From the NCBI GenBank assembly GCA_026997055.1, contig JALWJU010000516.1:1-10668 (forward strand): a DNA stretch of 10,668 nucleotides, written 5' to 3'. The stretch comes from Paracoccaceae bacterium (lineage in GTDB: Bacteria > Pseudomonadota > Alphaproteobacteria > Rhodobacterales > Rhodobacteraceae). Below are positions 1-6,243 of the stretch, one piece after another. Both the position numbers and the translations under genes were made by a program. Each line of letters begins with the position of its first letter. Position 1 is the stretch's first letter. Under the pieces are notes generated by a model that searched no databases, was not told where the DNA came from, and saw only the letters and a list, made by a program, of their open reading frames with translations.

Positions 1-574
1 GCACGCTCATGTTGAACATGCGCAGGCGCGCGGGGTCGGACTTGGCACTTATGAAGTCCTGAATGTCCGGGTGATCGCAGCGCATGGTCGCCATCATCGC
101 GCCCCGGCGCGAGCCCGCGCTCATGATCGTGCGGCACATCGCATCCCACACATCCATGAAGGAAAGCGGCCCCGAAGCATCCGCCGCCACCCCCTTCACA
201 TCCGCGCCGCGCGGGCGGATGGTCGAGAAATCGTAACCGATCCCGCCGCCCTGCTGCATGGTCAGCGCGGCCTCCTTCAGCATGTCGAAAATGCCGCCCA
301 TGGAATCGGGGATCGTGCCCATGACGAAGCAGTTGAACAGGGTCACGTTGCGCCCGGTGCCGGCGCCGGCGGTGATCCGACCCGCGGGCAGGAACCTGAA
401 ATCCTCCAGCGCCGCATAAAACCGCGCTTCCTCCTCGGGGGTCTCGGAAAGCGCCCGGGCGATCCTGCGCCAGGTATCCTCCACCGAAAGGTCGATCGCC
501 TCGCCATCCGCGCTCTTCAGGCGATATTTCATGTCCCATATCTGCTCGGCGATCGGGGCGGTGAAGCGGCTCAT
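1..574 (-). CDS. nrdJ: Adenosylcobalamin-dependent (class II) ribonucleotide reductase, N-terminal part
   Basis: Reduces ribonucleotides to deoxyribonucleotides for DNA synthesis, using adenosylcobalamin to generate the radical, so it works with or without oxygen. The first 191 residues are visible; the gene continues off the left edge. It starts MSRFTAPIAEQIWDMKYRLK. The typical segments follow in order: RFLPAGRITAGAGTGRN (about 60-76), LFNCFVMGTIPDSMGGIFDM with Cys82 in the position of the N-terminal redox cysteine, QQGGGIGYDFSTIRPRG (108-123), and SAGSRRGAMMATMRCDHPD (152-170). These match the substrate-binding start of the ten-stranded barrel. The start is the ATG at 572-574, preceded on the minus strand by a GAGGA ribosome site about 7 nt upstream. 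It diverges from the DUF1489 gene. No frame disruption is seen. Family assignment is firm; radical cysteine and C-terminal cysteines lie outside the window. Confidence 0.95.
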   Translation of the reverse strand, partial: MSRFTAPIAEQIWDMKYRLKSADGEAIDLSVEDTWRRIARALSETPEEEARFYAALEDFRFLPAGRITAGAGTGRNVTLFNCFVMGTIPDSMGGIFDMLKEAALTMQQGGGIGYDFSTIRPRGADVKGVAADASGPLSFMDVWDAMCRTIMSAGSRRGAMMATMRCDHPDIQDFISAKSDPARLRMFNMSV

Positions 575-602
575 GGCAGGATCCTCGTTGGGGCGGGATA
601 CC

Positions 603-631
603 TTGATAAGCGTGGGGGCGGCACAGGTCAA
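603..631 (-). promoter_or_regulatory. Predicted sigma70-type promoter of nrdJ
   Basis: On the minus strand the sequence reads TTGACC (626-631), a 17-bp spacer, then TATCAA (603-608). This is close to TTGACA-N17-TATAAT. The predicted transcript would start near 596 and leave a leader of roughly 22 nt before the nrdJ ATG, too short for a cobalamin riboswitch. Prediction from hexamer match and spacing only. Confidence 0.55.
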
Positions 632-659
632 TTGCCTCTGCCGGCAAGGCTGATAGAAT
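632..659 (+). promoter_or_regulatory. Predicted extended -10 promoter of the DUF1489 gene
   Basis: TTGCCT (632-637), a 16-bp spacer and TAGAAT (654-659), with an upstream TG at 651-652 that makes an extended -10 (TGaTAGAAT). The transcript would start near 666, giving a leader of about 17 nt. The -35 box directly abuts the -35 box of the divergent nrdJ promoter (626-631). Confidence 0.55.
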
Positions 660-682
660 GGCCGCATATCCGGGGGGCAAAC

Positions 683-1114
683 ATGACCGGCACCATACAT
701 CTCGTGAAGCTCTGCGTCGGCGCAAACGCGGTCGAAGACCTCGAGCGCTGGCAGGCCGCCCGCGCCGAAGGCCGGACCGACTATCAGCCGCGCCACGTCA
801 CCCGCATGTGGCCCCGCCGCGAAGCCGAGCTCCTCAACGGCGGCTCGCTCTACTGGGTGTTCAAGGGGCTGATTCTCGCCCGCCAAAGGGTGATCCGGCT
901 CGAAGAGGTGATCGGCGAAGACGGCATCCGCCGCTGCGGCATCGTCATGGCGCGCGAAGTGATCCGCACGAGCCCGGCCCCGCGCCGCCCGTTCCAGGGC
1001 TGGCGCTACCTCGCCCCCGAAGACGCCCCCGCCGACCTGCCGCAAACGCGCCCGGGCGACGACAGCCTGCCGGCCGAACTGTCCAGCGAACTGGCCGCCA
1101 TCGGCATCCTGTGA
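683..1114 (+). CDS. DUF1489 family protein
   Basis: A 143-residue soluble protein of unknown function, matching the DUF1489 family of alphaproteobacterial proteins about 140-150 residues long. Recognisable features are the opening MTGTIHLVKLCVGANAVEDL, the conserved-looking stretch HVTRMWPRREAELLNGGSLYWVFKG (about 37-61), RQRVIRL (66-72) and the PRRPFQGWRYL segment (about 98-108). There is no signal peptide, membrane helix or obvious catalytic triad. The reading frame is open much further upstream (to 71), but that part lies antisense to nrdJ. The ATG at 683 has a G-rich ribosome site (GGGGGG, about 5 nt upstream) and sits just behind a good promoter, so it is the start. The acidic, proline-rich C-terminus is variable. 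No function can be given; position next to nrdJ does not by itself imply a role in nucleotide metabolism. Confidence 0.88.
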   Translation: MTGTIHLVKLCVGANAVEDLERWQAARAEGRTDYQPRHVTRMWPRREAELLNGGSLYWVFKGLILARQRVIRLEEVIGEDGIRRCGIVMAREVIRTSPAPRRPFQGWRYLAPEDAPADLPQTRPGDDSLPAELSSELAAIGIL

Positions 1115-1170
1115 GCATCTTCCTTTGCCCGGCCCGAATACGCCCGCACAAGCCGGCCCCCTCCCGCGAC

Positions 1171-1212
1171 TTGCGAAATTCTGATTTCGGATTTTCCGCA
1201 AAATGTCATATT
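1171..1212 (+). promoter_or_regulatory. AT-rich upstream region of msrA with nested inverted repeats
   Basis: This is the only AT-rich stretch in the 120-bp gap before msrA. It holds CGAAAT (1174-1179) and ATTTCG (1184-1189), a 6-bp inverted repeat with a 4-nt gap, inside an outer pair TTGCG (1171-1175) / CGCAA (1197-1201). A CATATT at 1207-1212 could be a -10 box, but no convincing -35 hexamer sits at 16-18 bp. It could be an operator or an mRNA hairpin; chance cannot be excluded. Confidence 0.3.
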
Positions 1213-1234
1213 CATCCGCCCCAGGGAGGCGCAC

Positions 1235-1876
1235 ATGTTCGGATTCCACGCAACAGAAAAGATGATCGGCCCCGATGAGGCCCTGCCGGGGCGCGACATC
1301 CCCGTATTTTCCGCAGGACACCACCAGGTCCTTGCCCGACCGCTGAGCATGGACATCCCCGAAGGCATGGAAGTGGCGATCCTCGCCATGGGCTGCTTCT
1401 GGGGAGCCGAACGCCTCTTCTGGCAGATGCCCGGCGTCTGGCTGACCATGGTCGGTTATGCCGGCGGCTACACCCCGAACCCCACCTACGAAGAGGTCTG
1501 CACCGGCCGGACCGGCCATGCCGAGGTGGTGCGCGTGACCTTCGATCCGGCAACGATCGGATACGATGCGCTGCTCAAGACCTTCTGGGAGAATCACGAC
1601 CCGACCCAGGGGATGCGCCAGGGCAATGACCGCGGCACCCAGTACCGCTCGGCCATCTACGCCAGCAACCGCGCGCAACTGGATGCCGCGCATACCAGCC
1701 GGGACGCCTTCCAGGCGGCGCTGACGGCCAATGGTCACGGCACCATCACCACCGAAATCGCCATGACCGGACCATTTTACATGGCCGAGGATCATCACCA
1801 GCAATACCTGGCGAAAAATCCGGGGGGCTATTGCGGAATCGGCGGCACCGGAGTGCAATGCCCGAGCGTCAGGTAA
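1235..1876 (+). CDS. msrA: Peptide-methionine (S)-S-oxide reductase MsrA
   Basis: Cytoplasmic repair enzyme that reduces the S-epimer of methionine sulfoxide in proteins and free methionine, recycled by thioredoxin. At 213 residues it has the long form seen in E. coli MsrA, with the N-terminal extension (DEALPGRDIPVF) before the core. The catalytic motif is AMGCFWGAERLFW with Cys54. GYAGGYTPNPTYEEVCTGRTGHAE and FWENHDPTQGMRQGNDRGTQYRS follow, both diagnostic. The resolving cysteines are Cys200 (NPGGYCGIGG) and Cys209 near the end. The last two are nine residues apart, against eight in E. coli (198 and 206), a small insertion before the last cysteine. The start ATG has a strong AGGGAGG ribosome site 5 nt upstream. 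It appears monocistronic: 120 bp separate it from the gene before and the next gene converges on it. Confidence 0.97.
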   Translation: MFGFHATEKMIGPDEALPGRDIPVFSAGHHQVLARPLSMDIPEGMEVAILAMGCFWGAERLFWQMPGVWLTMVGYAGGYTPNPTYEEVCTGRTGHAEVVRVTFDPATIGYDALLKTFWENHDPTQGMRQGNDRGTQYRSAIYASNRAQLDAAHTSRDAFQAALTANGHGTITTEIAMTGPFYMAEDHHQQYLAKNPGGYCGIGGTGVQCPSVR

Positions 1877-2040
1877 TCCCGCCGCGGCCCCGAGCGCCAC
1901 GAATCCCCCTGCCCGCCGCCTCCGCGCACCCCTTCGCGCATCCTCCCCGGACGGAGATCCGCTCGGGCCATCACGGATTCGCTGTAGCGGACCCGCACGG
2001 AAATTTTCCCGCCGAAACAGTCAGACCCGGCACTCTTCGC

Positions 2041-2093
2041 CTTTCGTCAAATACTCCCGCCGGAGGCACGATTTTTCGCAGAAAAATCGCCCC
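2041..2093 (+). repeat. 53-bp intergenic repeat, copy 1, with a perfect 9-bp hairpin
   Basis: Direct repeat of 8768-8820: 50 of 53 positions agree, and the inner 46 (2048-2093) differ at one base. It contains CTCC/GGAG arms around CGCC (2054-2065), then a perfect 9-bp inverted repeat, CGATTTTTC (2069-2077) and GAAAAATCG (2081-2089), with a GCA loop, followed by a C run. This copy lies in the 281-bp convergent gap between msrA and lrp, so it could serve as a terminator for either. On the minus strand the GC stem is followed by TATTTG; no long U tract follows either stem. The rest of this gap (1877-2040, 2094-2157) shows no gene. Confidence 0.85.
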
Positions 2094-2157
2094 GCGCCCA
2101 GGCTGAAGCACCCGCGAAACGACGAGCGAAAGCCGGGTGGAAAGCGTCGCACCCCTA

Positions 2158-2619
2158 TCACAGCGCCAGCGGACGCTCCTCGGCAATGGCCTCCATGGCG
2201 AAATAGGAGGTCACGCTGTCGAATTCCACCCCCTCGATCAGCCGCTGATAGACGCGATCATAGGCTCCCATGTCCTCGGTCACGACCTTCAGCATGTAAT
2301 CGTAATCACCGCTGATGCGGTAGAAGTCCACCACCTCGGGAATGGTCAGCACATGACGGCGAAAGGCACGCAGCCAGTCGGCGGAGTGGTAACGGGTGCG
2401 CAGCAGCACGAACACGACGAGATCCAGACCCAGCTTTTCACGGCAGATGCGCGCACGAGAGCCGCGCAGCACGCCATGCTCGGTGAGCCGCCGCAGGCGA
2501 CGCCAGCAGGCATTTTGCGAAAGCCCCACCCGCTCGGCCAGTTCACGCTGGCTGAGGGAGGCATCCGCCTGCAGGGCATCAAGAATGGCGCGATCAATAT
2601 GATCGAATTTATCCGGCAT
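2158..2619 (-). CDS. Lrp/AsnC family transcriptional regulator
   Basis: A 153-residue feast/famine regulator. The N-terminal winged helix-turn-helix begins DHIDRAILDALQADASLSQRELAERVGLS, with the recognition helix around residues 34-46 (SQNACWRRLRRLT). The C-terminal RAM domain (about 65-150) contains PEVVDFYRISGDYDYML, the usual effector-binding loop around Gly104-Asp105. Such proteins form octamers or dimers of dimers and sense amino acids. The reading frame can be extended to a TTG at 2649, but that codon has no ribosome site and lies inside the predicted -35 box, and family members begin just before the DxxDRxIL motif, so the ATG at 2617-2619 is chosen. There is no ribosome site there either, and the predicted promoter would give a leaderless mRNA. 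It diverges from the class V enzyme and the hisC-tyrA operon, which are plausible targets. Confidence 0.93.
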   Translation of the reverse strand: MPDKFDHIDRAILDALQADASLSQRELAERVGLSQNACWRRLRRLTEHGVLRGSRARICREKLGLDLVVFVLLRTRYHSADWLRAFRRHVLTIPEVVDFYRISGDYDYMLKVVTEDMGAYDRVYQRLIEGVEFDSVTSYFAMEAIAEERPLAL

Positions 2620-2639
2620 TATTCGATCATATGAACGAA
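2591..2639. promoter_or_regulatory. Paired palindromes: likely Lrp-family operator over the lrp start
   Basis: Site A is CGATCA-ATA-TGATCG (2591-2605), a perfect 6-bp dyad inside lrp codons 5-10. Site B is TTCGATCATATGAACGAA (2622-2639), an 18-bp palindrome with one mismatched pair. The two also share a perfect 12-bp inverted repeat, ATATGATCGAAT (2597-2608) against ATTCGATCATAT (2621-2632). Their centres are about 32 bp apart, close to three helical turns, so both face the same side of the DNA. Site B covers the predicted lrp -10 box. Autoregulation is usual for Lrp/AsnC proteins; binding here is inference. Confidence 0.6.
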
Positions 2640-2654
2640 AATTATCCAAATCAA
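2626..2654 (-). promoter_or_regulatory. Predicted lrp promoter giving a leaderless mRNA
   Basis: On the minus strand: TTGATT (2649-2654), a 17-bp spacer, TATGAT (2626-2631), which matches five of six -10 consensus bases. The lrp ATG begins 7 nt after the -10 box, exactly where transcription should start. A second candidate -10 (GATAAT, about 2641-2646 minus strand) would give a leader of about 20 nt, also without a ribosome site. Confidence 0.5.
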
Positions 2655-2716
2655 CGCAAAAACAGGAAGGAAACTGACCGTTCCGCGCAGGATACTACCC
2701 GAAAAGGGAGTCCGCC

Positions 2717-4138
2717 ATGCCACTTTCCGCCTTTCGCACCCGCCTCGCCAGCCCCGACCCGATTGCCGCCCTGCGCGCCGGGCTGATCGGCGAGGGGCAG
2801 ATGATCCCCGGCCCGCAGGGCGAGGTGCCGCTGGTCTATGCCGATTACATCGCTTCGGGCCGGGCGCTCGCGCAGGTCGAGGACTTCGTGCGCGACGAGG
2901 TGCTGCCCTTCTACGCCAATACCCATACCGAAGCCTCCTACACCGGCGCGCGCAGCACGGCGCTGCGCGAGGCGGCGCGCCGCGAAATCGCCCGGCTCAC
3001 CGGCGCGGGGCCGGAGCATGCGGTGATCTTCACCGGCGCCGGAGCCACGGCGGGGCTGAACCGGCTCGTAAGCCTGCTGGGGGTGAACGACGCCCGGCGC
3101 GCGGTCGTGTTTGTCGGCCCCTATGAGCATCACTCGAACCTCCTGCCCTGGCGCGAGAGCCGGGCCGAGGTGGTGGAGCTCCCCGAGGCCGCCACCGGCG
3201 GGCCGGACCTCGCCGCGCTTGCCGAGGCGCTGGCCGAACATGCAGAGGCGGACCTGAAGATCGGCGCCTTTTCGGCCGCGTCCAACGTCACCGGCATCAT
3301 CACCGATCCCGCCCCGGTGAACGCGCTGCTCCGGCGCCACGGCGCGCTCAGCGTCTGGGATTATGCCGGTGGCGGGCCGTATCTGCCGATCGACGCGCGC
3401 GACATGGACGCGCTCGTGGTCTCGCCGCACAAGTTTGCCGGCGGGCCGGGAGCTTCGGGCGTGCTGGTGGTGCGCAGGGAGGCGGTGCGCCGCACCCGCC
3501 CGAGCCAGCCCGGCGGCGGCACGGTGGCCTTTGTCTCGCCCTGGCGGCACGATTATCTCGACGACCTGGTGGCGCGCGAAGAAGCGGGCACGCCCAATAT
3601 CATCGGCGACATCCGCGCGGGGCTGGCCTTTCTGGTCAAGGAGGCGGTGGGGACCGACACCATCCACCGGCGCGAAGAGCGCGCAAGGGCGCGTGCCGAA
3701 GCGGCCTGGCGCAACCACCCGCGCCTGACCATCCTCGGGCTCGGCAAATCGCCGCGCCTGCCGTTCTTTTCCCTGCTGGTGACCGACAGGAGCGGCGCCC
3801 CGGTGCCGCCTGCGCTCTTTACCGCCATGCTCAGCGACATCTACGGCATCCAGGCGCGCGGCGGCTGTGCCTGCGCCGGGCCCTATGGCCACCGCCTGCT
3901 GGGGATCGACCACGCCCGCTCCGAGGAAATCCGCGGCGAAATCCTGCGCGGAGAGACGATCCACAAGCCCGGCTGGGTGCGGCTGAATTTCAGCTACCTG
4001 ATGGATGACGCCACCGTGGCCCATATCATCGACAGCGTGGCCGAACTGGCCGCGGACGTGGACGCACAGGCCGAAAATTACCGCTGGGACACGGCGCGCG
4101 GCCTGTTTCTGCCCGAGGCTGCCGCTGCACAGGCGTGA
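2717..4138 (+). CDS. Cysteine-desulfurase-like class V aminotransferase-fold PLP enzyme
   Basis: A 473-residue PLP-dependent enzyme of the SufS/CsdA (class V) group. Visible in order: YADYIASGRAL substrate-entry region (about 41-51), the glycine-rich FTGAGATAGLN cofactor segment (about 105-115), EHHSN with His138-His139, where His stacks on PLP, DYAGGGPYLPID with Asp215 for the pyridine nitrogen, and VVSPHKFAGGPG with Lys239, the Schiff-base lysine. Near residue 384 is the loop RGGCACAGPYGHRLLGI. Aligned by eye with SufS (RTGHHCAQP), Cys386 falls on the catalytic persulfide cysteine and Cys384 is an extra one. It is longer than SufS (about 406 residues), with a C-terminal extension (NYRWDTARGLF). 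Start: ATG with AAGGGAG 6 nt upstream. No sigma70 promoter is convincing, so Lrp activation is possible. Substrate unknown; desulfurase, lyase or epimerase are all open. Confidence 0.88.
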   Translation: MPLSAFRTRLASPDPIAALRAGLIGEGQMIPGPQGEVPLVYADYIASGRALAQVEDFVRDEVLPFYANTHTEASYTGARSTALREAARREIARLTGAGPEHAVIFTGAGATAGLNRLVSLLGVNDARRAVVFVGPYEHHSNLLPWRESRAEVVELPEAATGGPDLAALAEALAEHAEADLKIGAFSAASNVTGIITDPAPVNALLRRHGALSVWDYAGGGPYLPIDARDMDALVVSPHKFAGGPGASGVLVVRREAVRRTRPSQPGGGTVAFVSPWRHDYLDDLVAREEAGTPNIIGDIRAGLAFLVKEAVGTDTIHRREERARARAEAAWRNHPRLTILGLGKSPRLPFFSLLVTDRSGAPVPPALFTAMLSDIYGIQARGGCACAGPYGHRLLGIDHARSEEIRGEILRGETIHKPGWVRLNFSYLMDDATVAHIIDSVAELAADVDAQAENYRWDTARGLFLPEAAAAQA

Positions 4139-4186
4139 ATTGCCCCGCGATTTTCGCCCCATACCGGGGTTTCGGACTTTTCGCGC

Positions 4187-4213
4187 CGCGCCTCGACCTG
4201 TATGAGAGGCGCG
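4187..4213 (+). promoter_or_regulatory. GC-rich hairpin abutting the hisC ribosome site
   Basis: An 8-bp perfect inverted repeat, CGCGCCTC (4187-4194) and GAGGCGCG (4206-4213), with an 11-nt loop. The 3' arm ends at the base just before the hisC Shine-Dalgarno AAGGGAA (4214-4220). It may affect translation of hisC or act as a processing boundary between the class V gene and hisC. Without a U tract it is not a classic terminator. Chance is possible in such GC-rich DNA. Confidence 0.4.
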
Positions 4214-4225
4214 AAGGGAAAGTTC

Positions 4226-5311
4226 ATGACCAGTATCAAGCCACAACCCGGAATTCTGGAAATAGACCTTTATGTGGGCGGCGCCTCTCATGTGGAAGGC
4301 GTGGCCGAGGTGGTCAAGCTCAGCTCCAACGAAAACCCGTTCGGCCCCGGCGAAGCCGCCCGCGCCGCCTATGCGCGCGCCGGTCATGCCCTGCATCGCT
4401 ATCCCTCCAGCGACCACCGCGCGCTGCGCGATGCGATCGGCGCGGCGCACGGGCTCGACCCGGAGCGGATCATGTGCGGGGCGGGATCCGACGAGATACT
4501 GGGCCATCTCTGCCACGCCTATGCCGGGCCGGGGCTCGAGGTCATCCATACCGAGCACGGCTTTGCCATGTATCCGATCTCAGCCCGCGCCGCCGGGGCC
4601 ACGCCGGTAAAGGTGCCGGAGAAGGAGCGCATGGTGGATGTGGATGCGATCCTCGCCGCCGCCAATGAAAGGACCCGCATCGTCTTTCTCACCAATCCGG
4701 GCAACCCGACCGGCACCCGCATTTCCGACCGCGAGGTTTCCCGCCTGGCAGCGGGCCTGCCCGGCCATGTGCTGCTGGTGCTCGATGGCGCCTATGTGGA
4801 TTATACCGAGGGCTGGGACGGTGGCGCGCGGCTGGTGGAGCGGCGCGAAAACGTGGTGATGACCCGCACCTTTTCCAAGCTCTACGGGCTGGGCGGCCTG
4901 CGCGTGGGCTGGATCTACGGGCCTTCCCATGTGATCGAGGTGATGAACCGGATGCGCCCGCCCTTCAACCTCTCGGTGGTGCAGATCGAAGTGGCCGCCG
5001 CCGCCTGCACCGATACCGCCCATCTGAACCGCTGCCGGGCCGAAAACGCCCGCCTGCGCGACTGGCTCACCGGCGCGCTGCGCGAGCTCGGCCTCGGGGT
5101 GGACGAAAGCCACGCCAATTACGTTCTGGCCCGCTTCGCCAGCGCCGAGGAGGCCGATGCCTGCAACGCATATCTGCAGAGCCAGGGGCTGATCGTGCGC
5201 GCGGTGGCGGGCTACGGCCTGCCCGAGGCGCTGCGCATCACCATCGGCGACGAGCCCGCCTGCCGCCGGGTGGCGCACGCGATCGGCCAGTTCCTGGAGG
5301 GCGCTTCATGA
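4226..5311 (+). CDS. hisC: Histidinol-phosphate/aromatic aminotransferase (HisC family)
   Basis: Class I/II PLP aminotransferase of 361 residues, the usual HisC length. It transfers an amino group from glutamate to imidazole-acetol phosphate (histidine pathway). In alphaproteobacteria, paralogues beside tyrA also aminate phenylpyruvate, 4-hydroxyphenylpyruvate or prephenate. Motifs: LSSNENPFGP (32-41), GSDEILGHL, NPGNPTGT with Asn157, LDGAYVDY with Asp187 and Tyr190, and TFSKLYGLGGLRVGW with the PLP lysine Lys218 and phosphate-binding Arg226. An in-frame ATG at 4202 exists, but the ATG at 4226 has AAGGGAA 5 nt upstream and matches the family start (MTxIKPQPGI), so it is chosen. It follows the class V gene by 87 bp and overlaps tyrA by ATGA. 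The pairing with TyrA favours an aromatic role; other his genes are not present here. Confidence 0.93.
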   Translation: MTSIKPQPGILEIDLYVGGASHVEGVAEVVKLSSNENPFGPGEAARAAYARAGHALHRYPSSDHRALRDAIGAAHGLDPERIMCGAGSDEILGHLCHAYAGPGLEVIHTEHGFAMYPISARAAGATPVKVPEKERMVDVDAILAAANERTRIVFLTNPGNPTGTRISDREVSRLAAGLPGHVLLVLDGAYVDYTEGWDGGARLVERRENVVMTRTFSKLYGLGGLRVGWIYGPSHVIEVMNRMRPPFNLSVVQIEVAAAACTDTAHLNRCRAENARLRDWLTGALRELGLGVDESHANYVLARFASAEEADACNAYLQSQGLIVRAVAGYGLPEALRITIGDEPACRRVAHAIGQFLEGAS

Positions 5312-6243
5312 GCCGCATCTACGAGCGCGTCGCCCTGATCGGGCTGGGGCTGATCGCCGGCTCCATGGCACGGGCCATGCAGCGCCACGGGCTCGCCGGC
5401 GAGATCGTCGGCACGGCGCGCTCGCAAGAGACCCGCGACACCGCGCGCCGGCTGGGCTTCTGCGACCGGGTGAGCGAGACGGCGGCCGAGGCTGTAGAGG
5501 GCGCCGATCTCGTCGTGCTCGCCGTGCCGGTGGGAGCGATGGGGGCGCTCGCGCGCGAAATCGCCCCGCATCTCGCTCCCGGCGCCACGCTGACCGATGT
5601 CGGCTCCGTCAAGGGCCATGTGGTCGAAAGCGTCGGCCCGCATGTGCCCGAGGGCGTGCATTTCATCCCCGCCCATCCGATGGCCGGCACCGAGCATTCG
5701 GGGCCCGAAAGCGGCTTTGCCGAACTGTTCGAAAACCGCTGGTGCCTGCTGGTGCCGGGCGACAATCCCGACCCGGACGCGCTCGCCCGCCTGCGCGCCC
5801 TGTGGCAGGCGATGGGCGCCAATGTCGAGGAAATGGAGGTGGCGCATCACGACCTGGTCTGCGCCGTCACCAGCCACGCGCCCCACCTCATCGCCTATAC
5901 GATGGTGGGGGTGGCCGACGACCTCGACCGGGTCTCCGACAGCGAGGTGATCAAGTTCTCCGCCGCGGGCTTTCGCGACTTTACCCGCATCGCCGCCTCG
6001 GACCCGACCATGTGGCGCGACGTGTTCCTGACCAACAAGGACGCAACCCTCGAGATCCTCGGCCGCTTCACCGAGGAGCTCTTTGCCCTGCAGCGGGCGA
6101 TCCGCACCGGCGACGGCGACTATCTGTTCGACTATTTCACGCGCACAAGGGCGATCCGCCGGGGCATCATCGAAGCCGGGCAGGATACCGCCGCACCGGA
6201 TTTCGGCCGCGTACCGGCGGGCGGCGGACAGAAGGCCGGCTGA
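5308..6243 (+). CDS. tyrA: Prephenate/arogenate dehydrogenase
   Basis: Oxidative decarboxylation of prephenate to 4-hydroxyphenylpyruvate, or of arogenate to tyrosine, with NAD(P)+. At 311 residues it is the monofunctional form, lacking a chorismate mutase domain and an ACT domain. The Rossmann fold starts at once: VALIGLGLIAGSMARAM with the GxGxxxGS signature at 12-19. DLVVLAVPVGAM and TDVGSVKGHV follow. HFIPAHPMAGTEHSGPE carries the catalytic His123. The helical dimerisation domain contains TSHAPHLIAYTM and FRDFTRIAASDPTMWRDVFLTN. The start ATG overlaps the hisC stop (ATGA) and has GGAGG upstream inside hisC, so the two are translationally coupled. Substrate choice between prephenate and arogenate cannot be read by eye; the neighbouring aminotransferase would serve either route. 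Some annotations use tyrC for such genes. Confidence 0.94.
   Translation: MSRIYERVALIGLGLIAGSMARAMQRHGLAGEIVGTARSQETRDTARRLGFCDRVSETAAEAVEGADLVVLAVPVGAMGALAREIAPHLAPGATLTDVGSVKGHVVESVGPHVPEGVHFIPAHPMAGTEHSGPESGFAELFENRWCLLVPGDNPDPDALARLRALWQAMGANVEEMEVAHHDLVCAVTSHAPHLIAYTMVGVADDLDRVSDSEVIKFSAAGFRDFTRIAASDPTMWRDVFLTNKDATLEILGRFTEELFALQRAIRTGDGDYLFDYFTRTRAIRRGIIEAGQDTAAPDFGRVPAGGGQKAG

Noticed and set aside
575..682. Possible cobalamin riboswitch or NrdR boxes before nrdJ
   Set aside because: The gap is 108 bp and the predicted leader about 22 nt, with no B12-box-like segment; no NrdR-type 16-bp palindrome pair found by eye.
1831..2106. 91-codon plus-strand frame after msrA
   Set aside because: Begins inside msrA and its end translates the 53-bp repeat; a similar peptide string near 8770 comes from the other repeat copy, not from a conserved protein.
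2620..2649. Longer lrp start at TTG 2649
   Set aside because: No ribosome site, codon lies in the predicted -35 box, and the ten extra residues precede the usual family start.
4147..4160. Possible degenerate third copy of the hairpin repeat (GCGATTTTCGCCCC)
   Set aside because: Only about 13 bases resemble the element and no stem is kept; chance similarity is likely.
4202..4225. Upstream hisC start at ATG 4202
   Set aside because: It lies in the hairpin loop and before the Shine-Dalgarno that fits ATG 4226; family start matches the latter.
2651..4558. 635-codon open frame on the minus strand opposite the class V gene and hisC
   Set aside because: Low-complexity Arg/Gly/Ala/His-rich translation, antisense to a well-supported PLP enzyme; open because of high GC codon bias.
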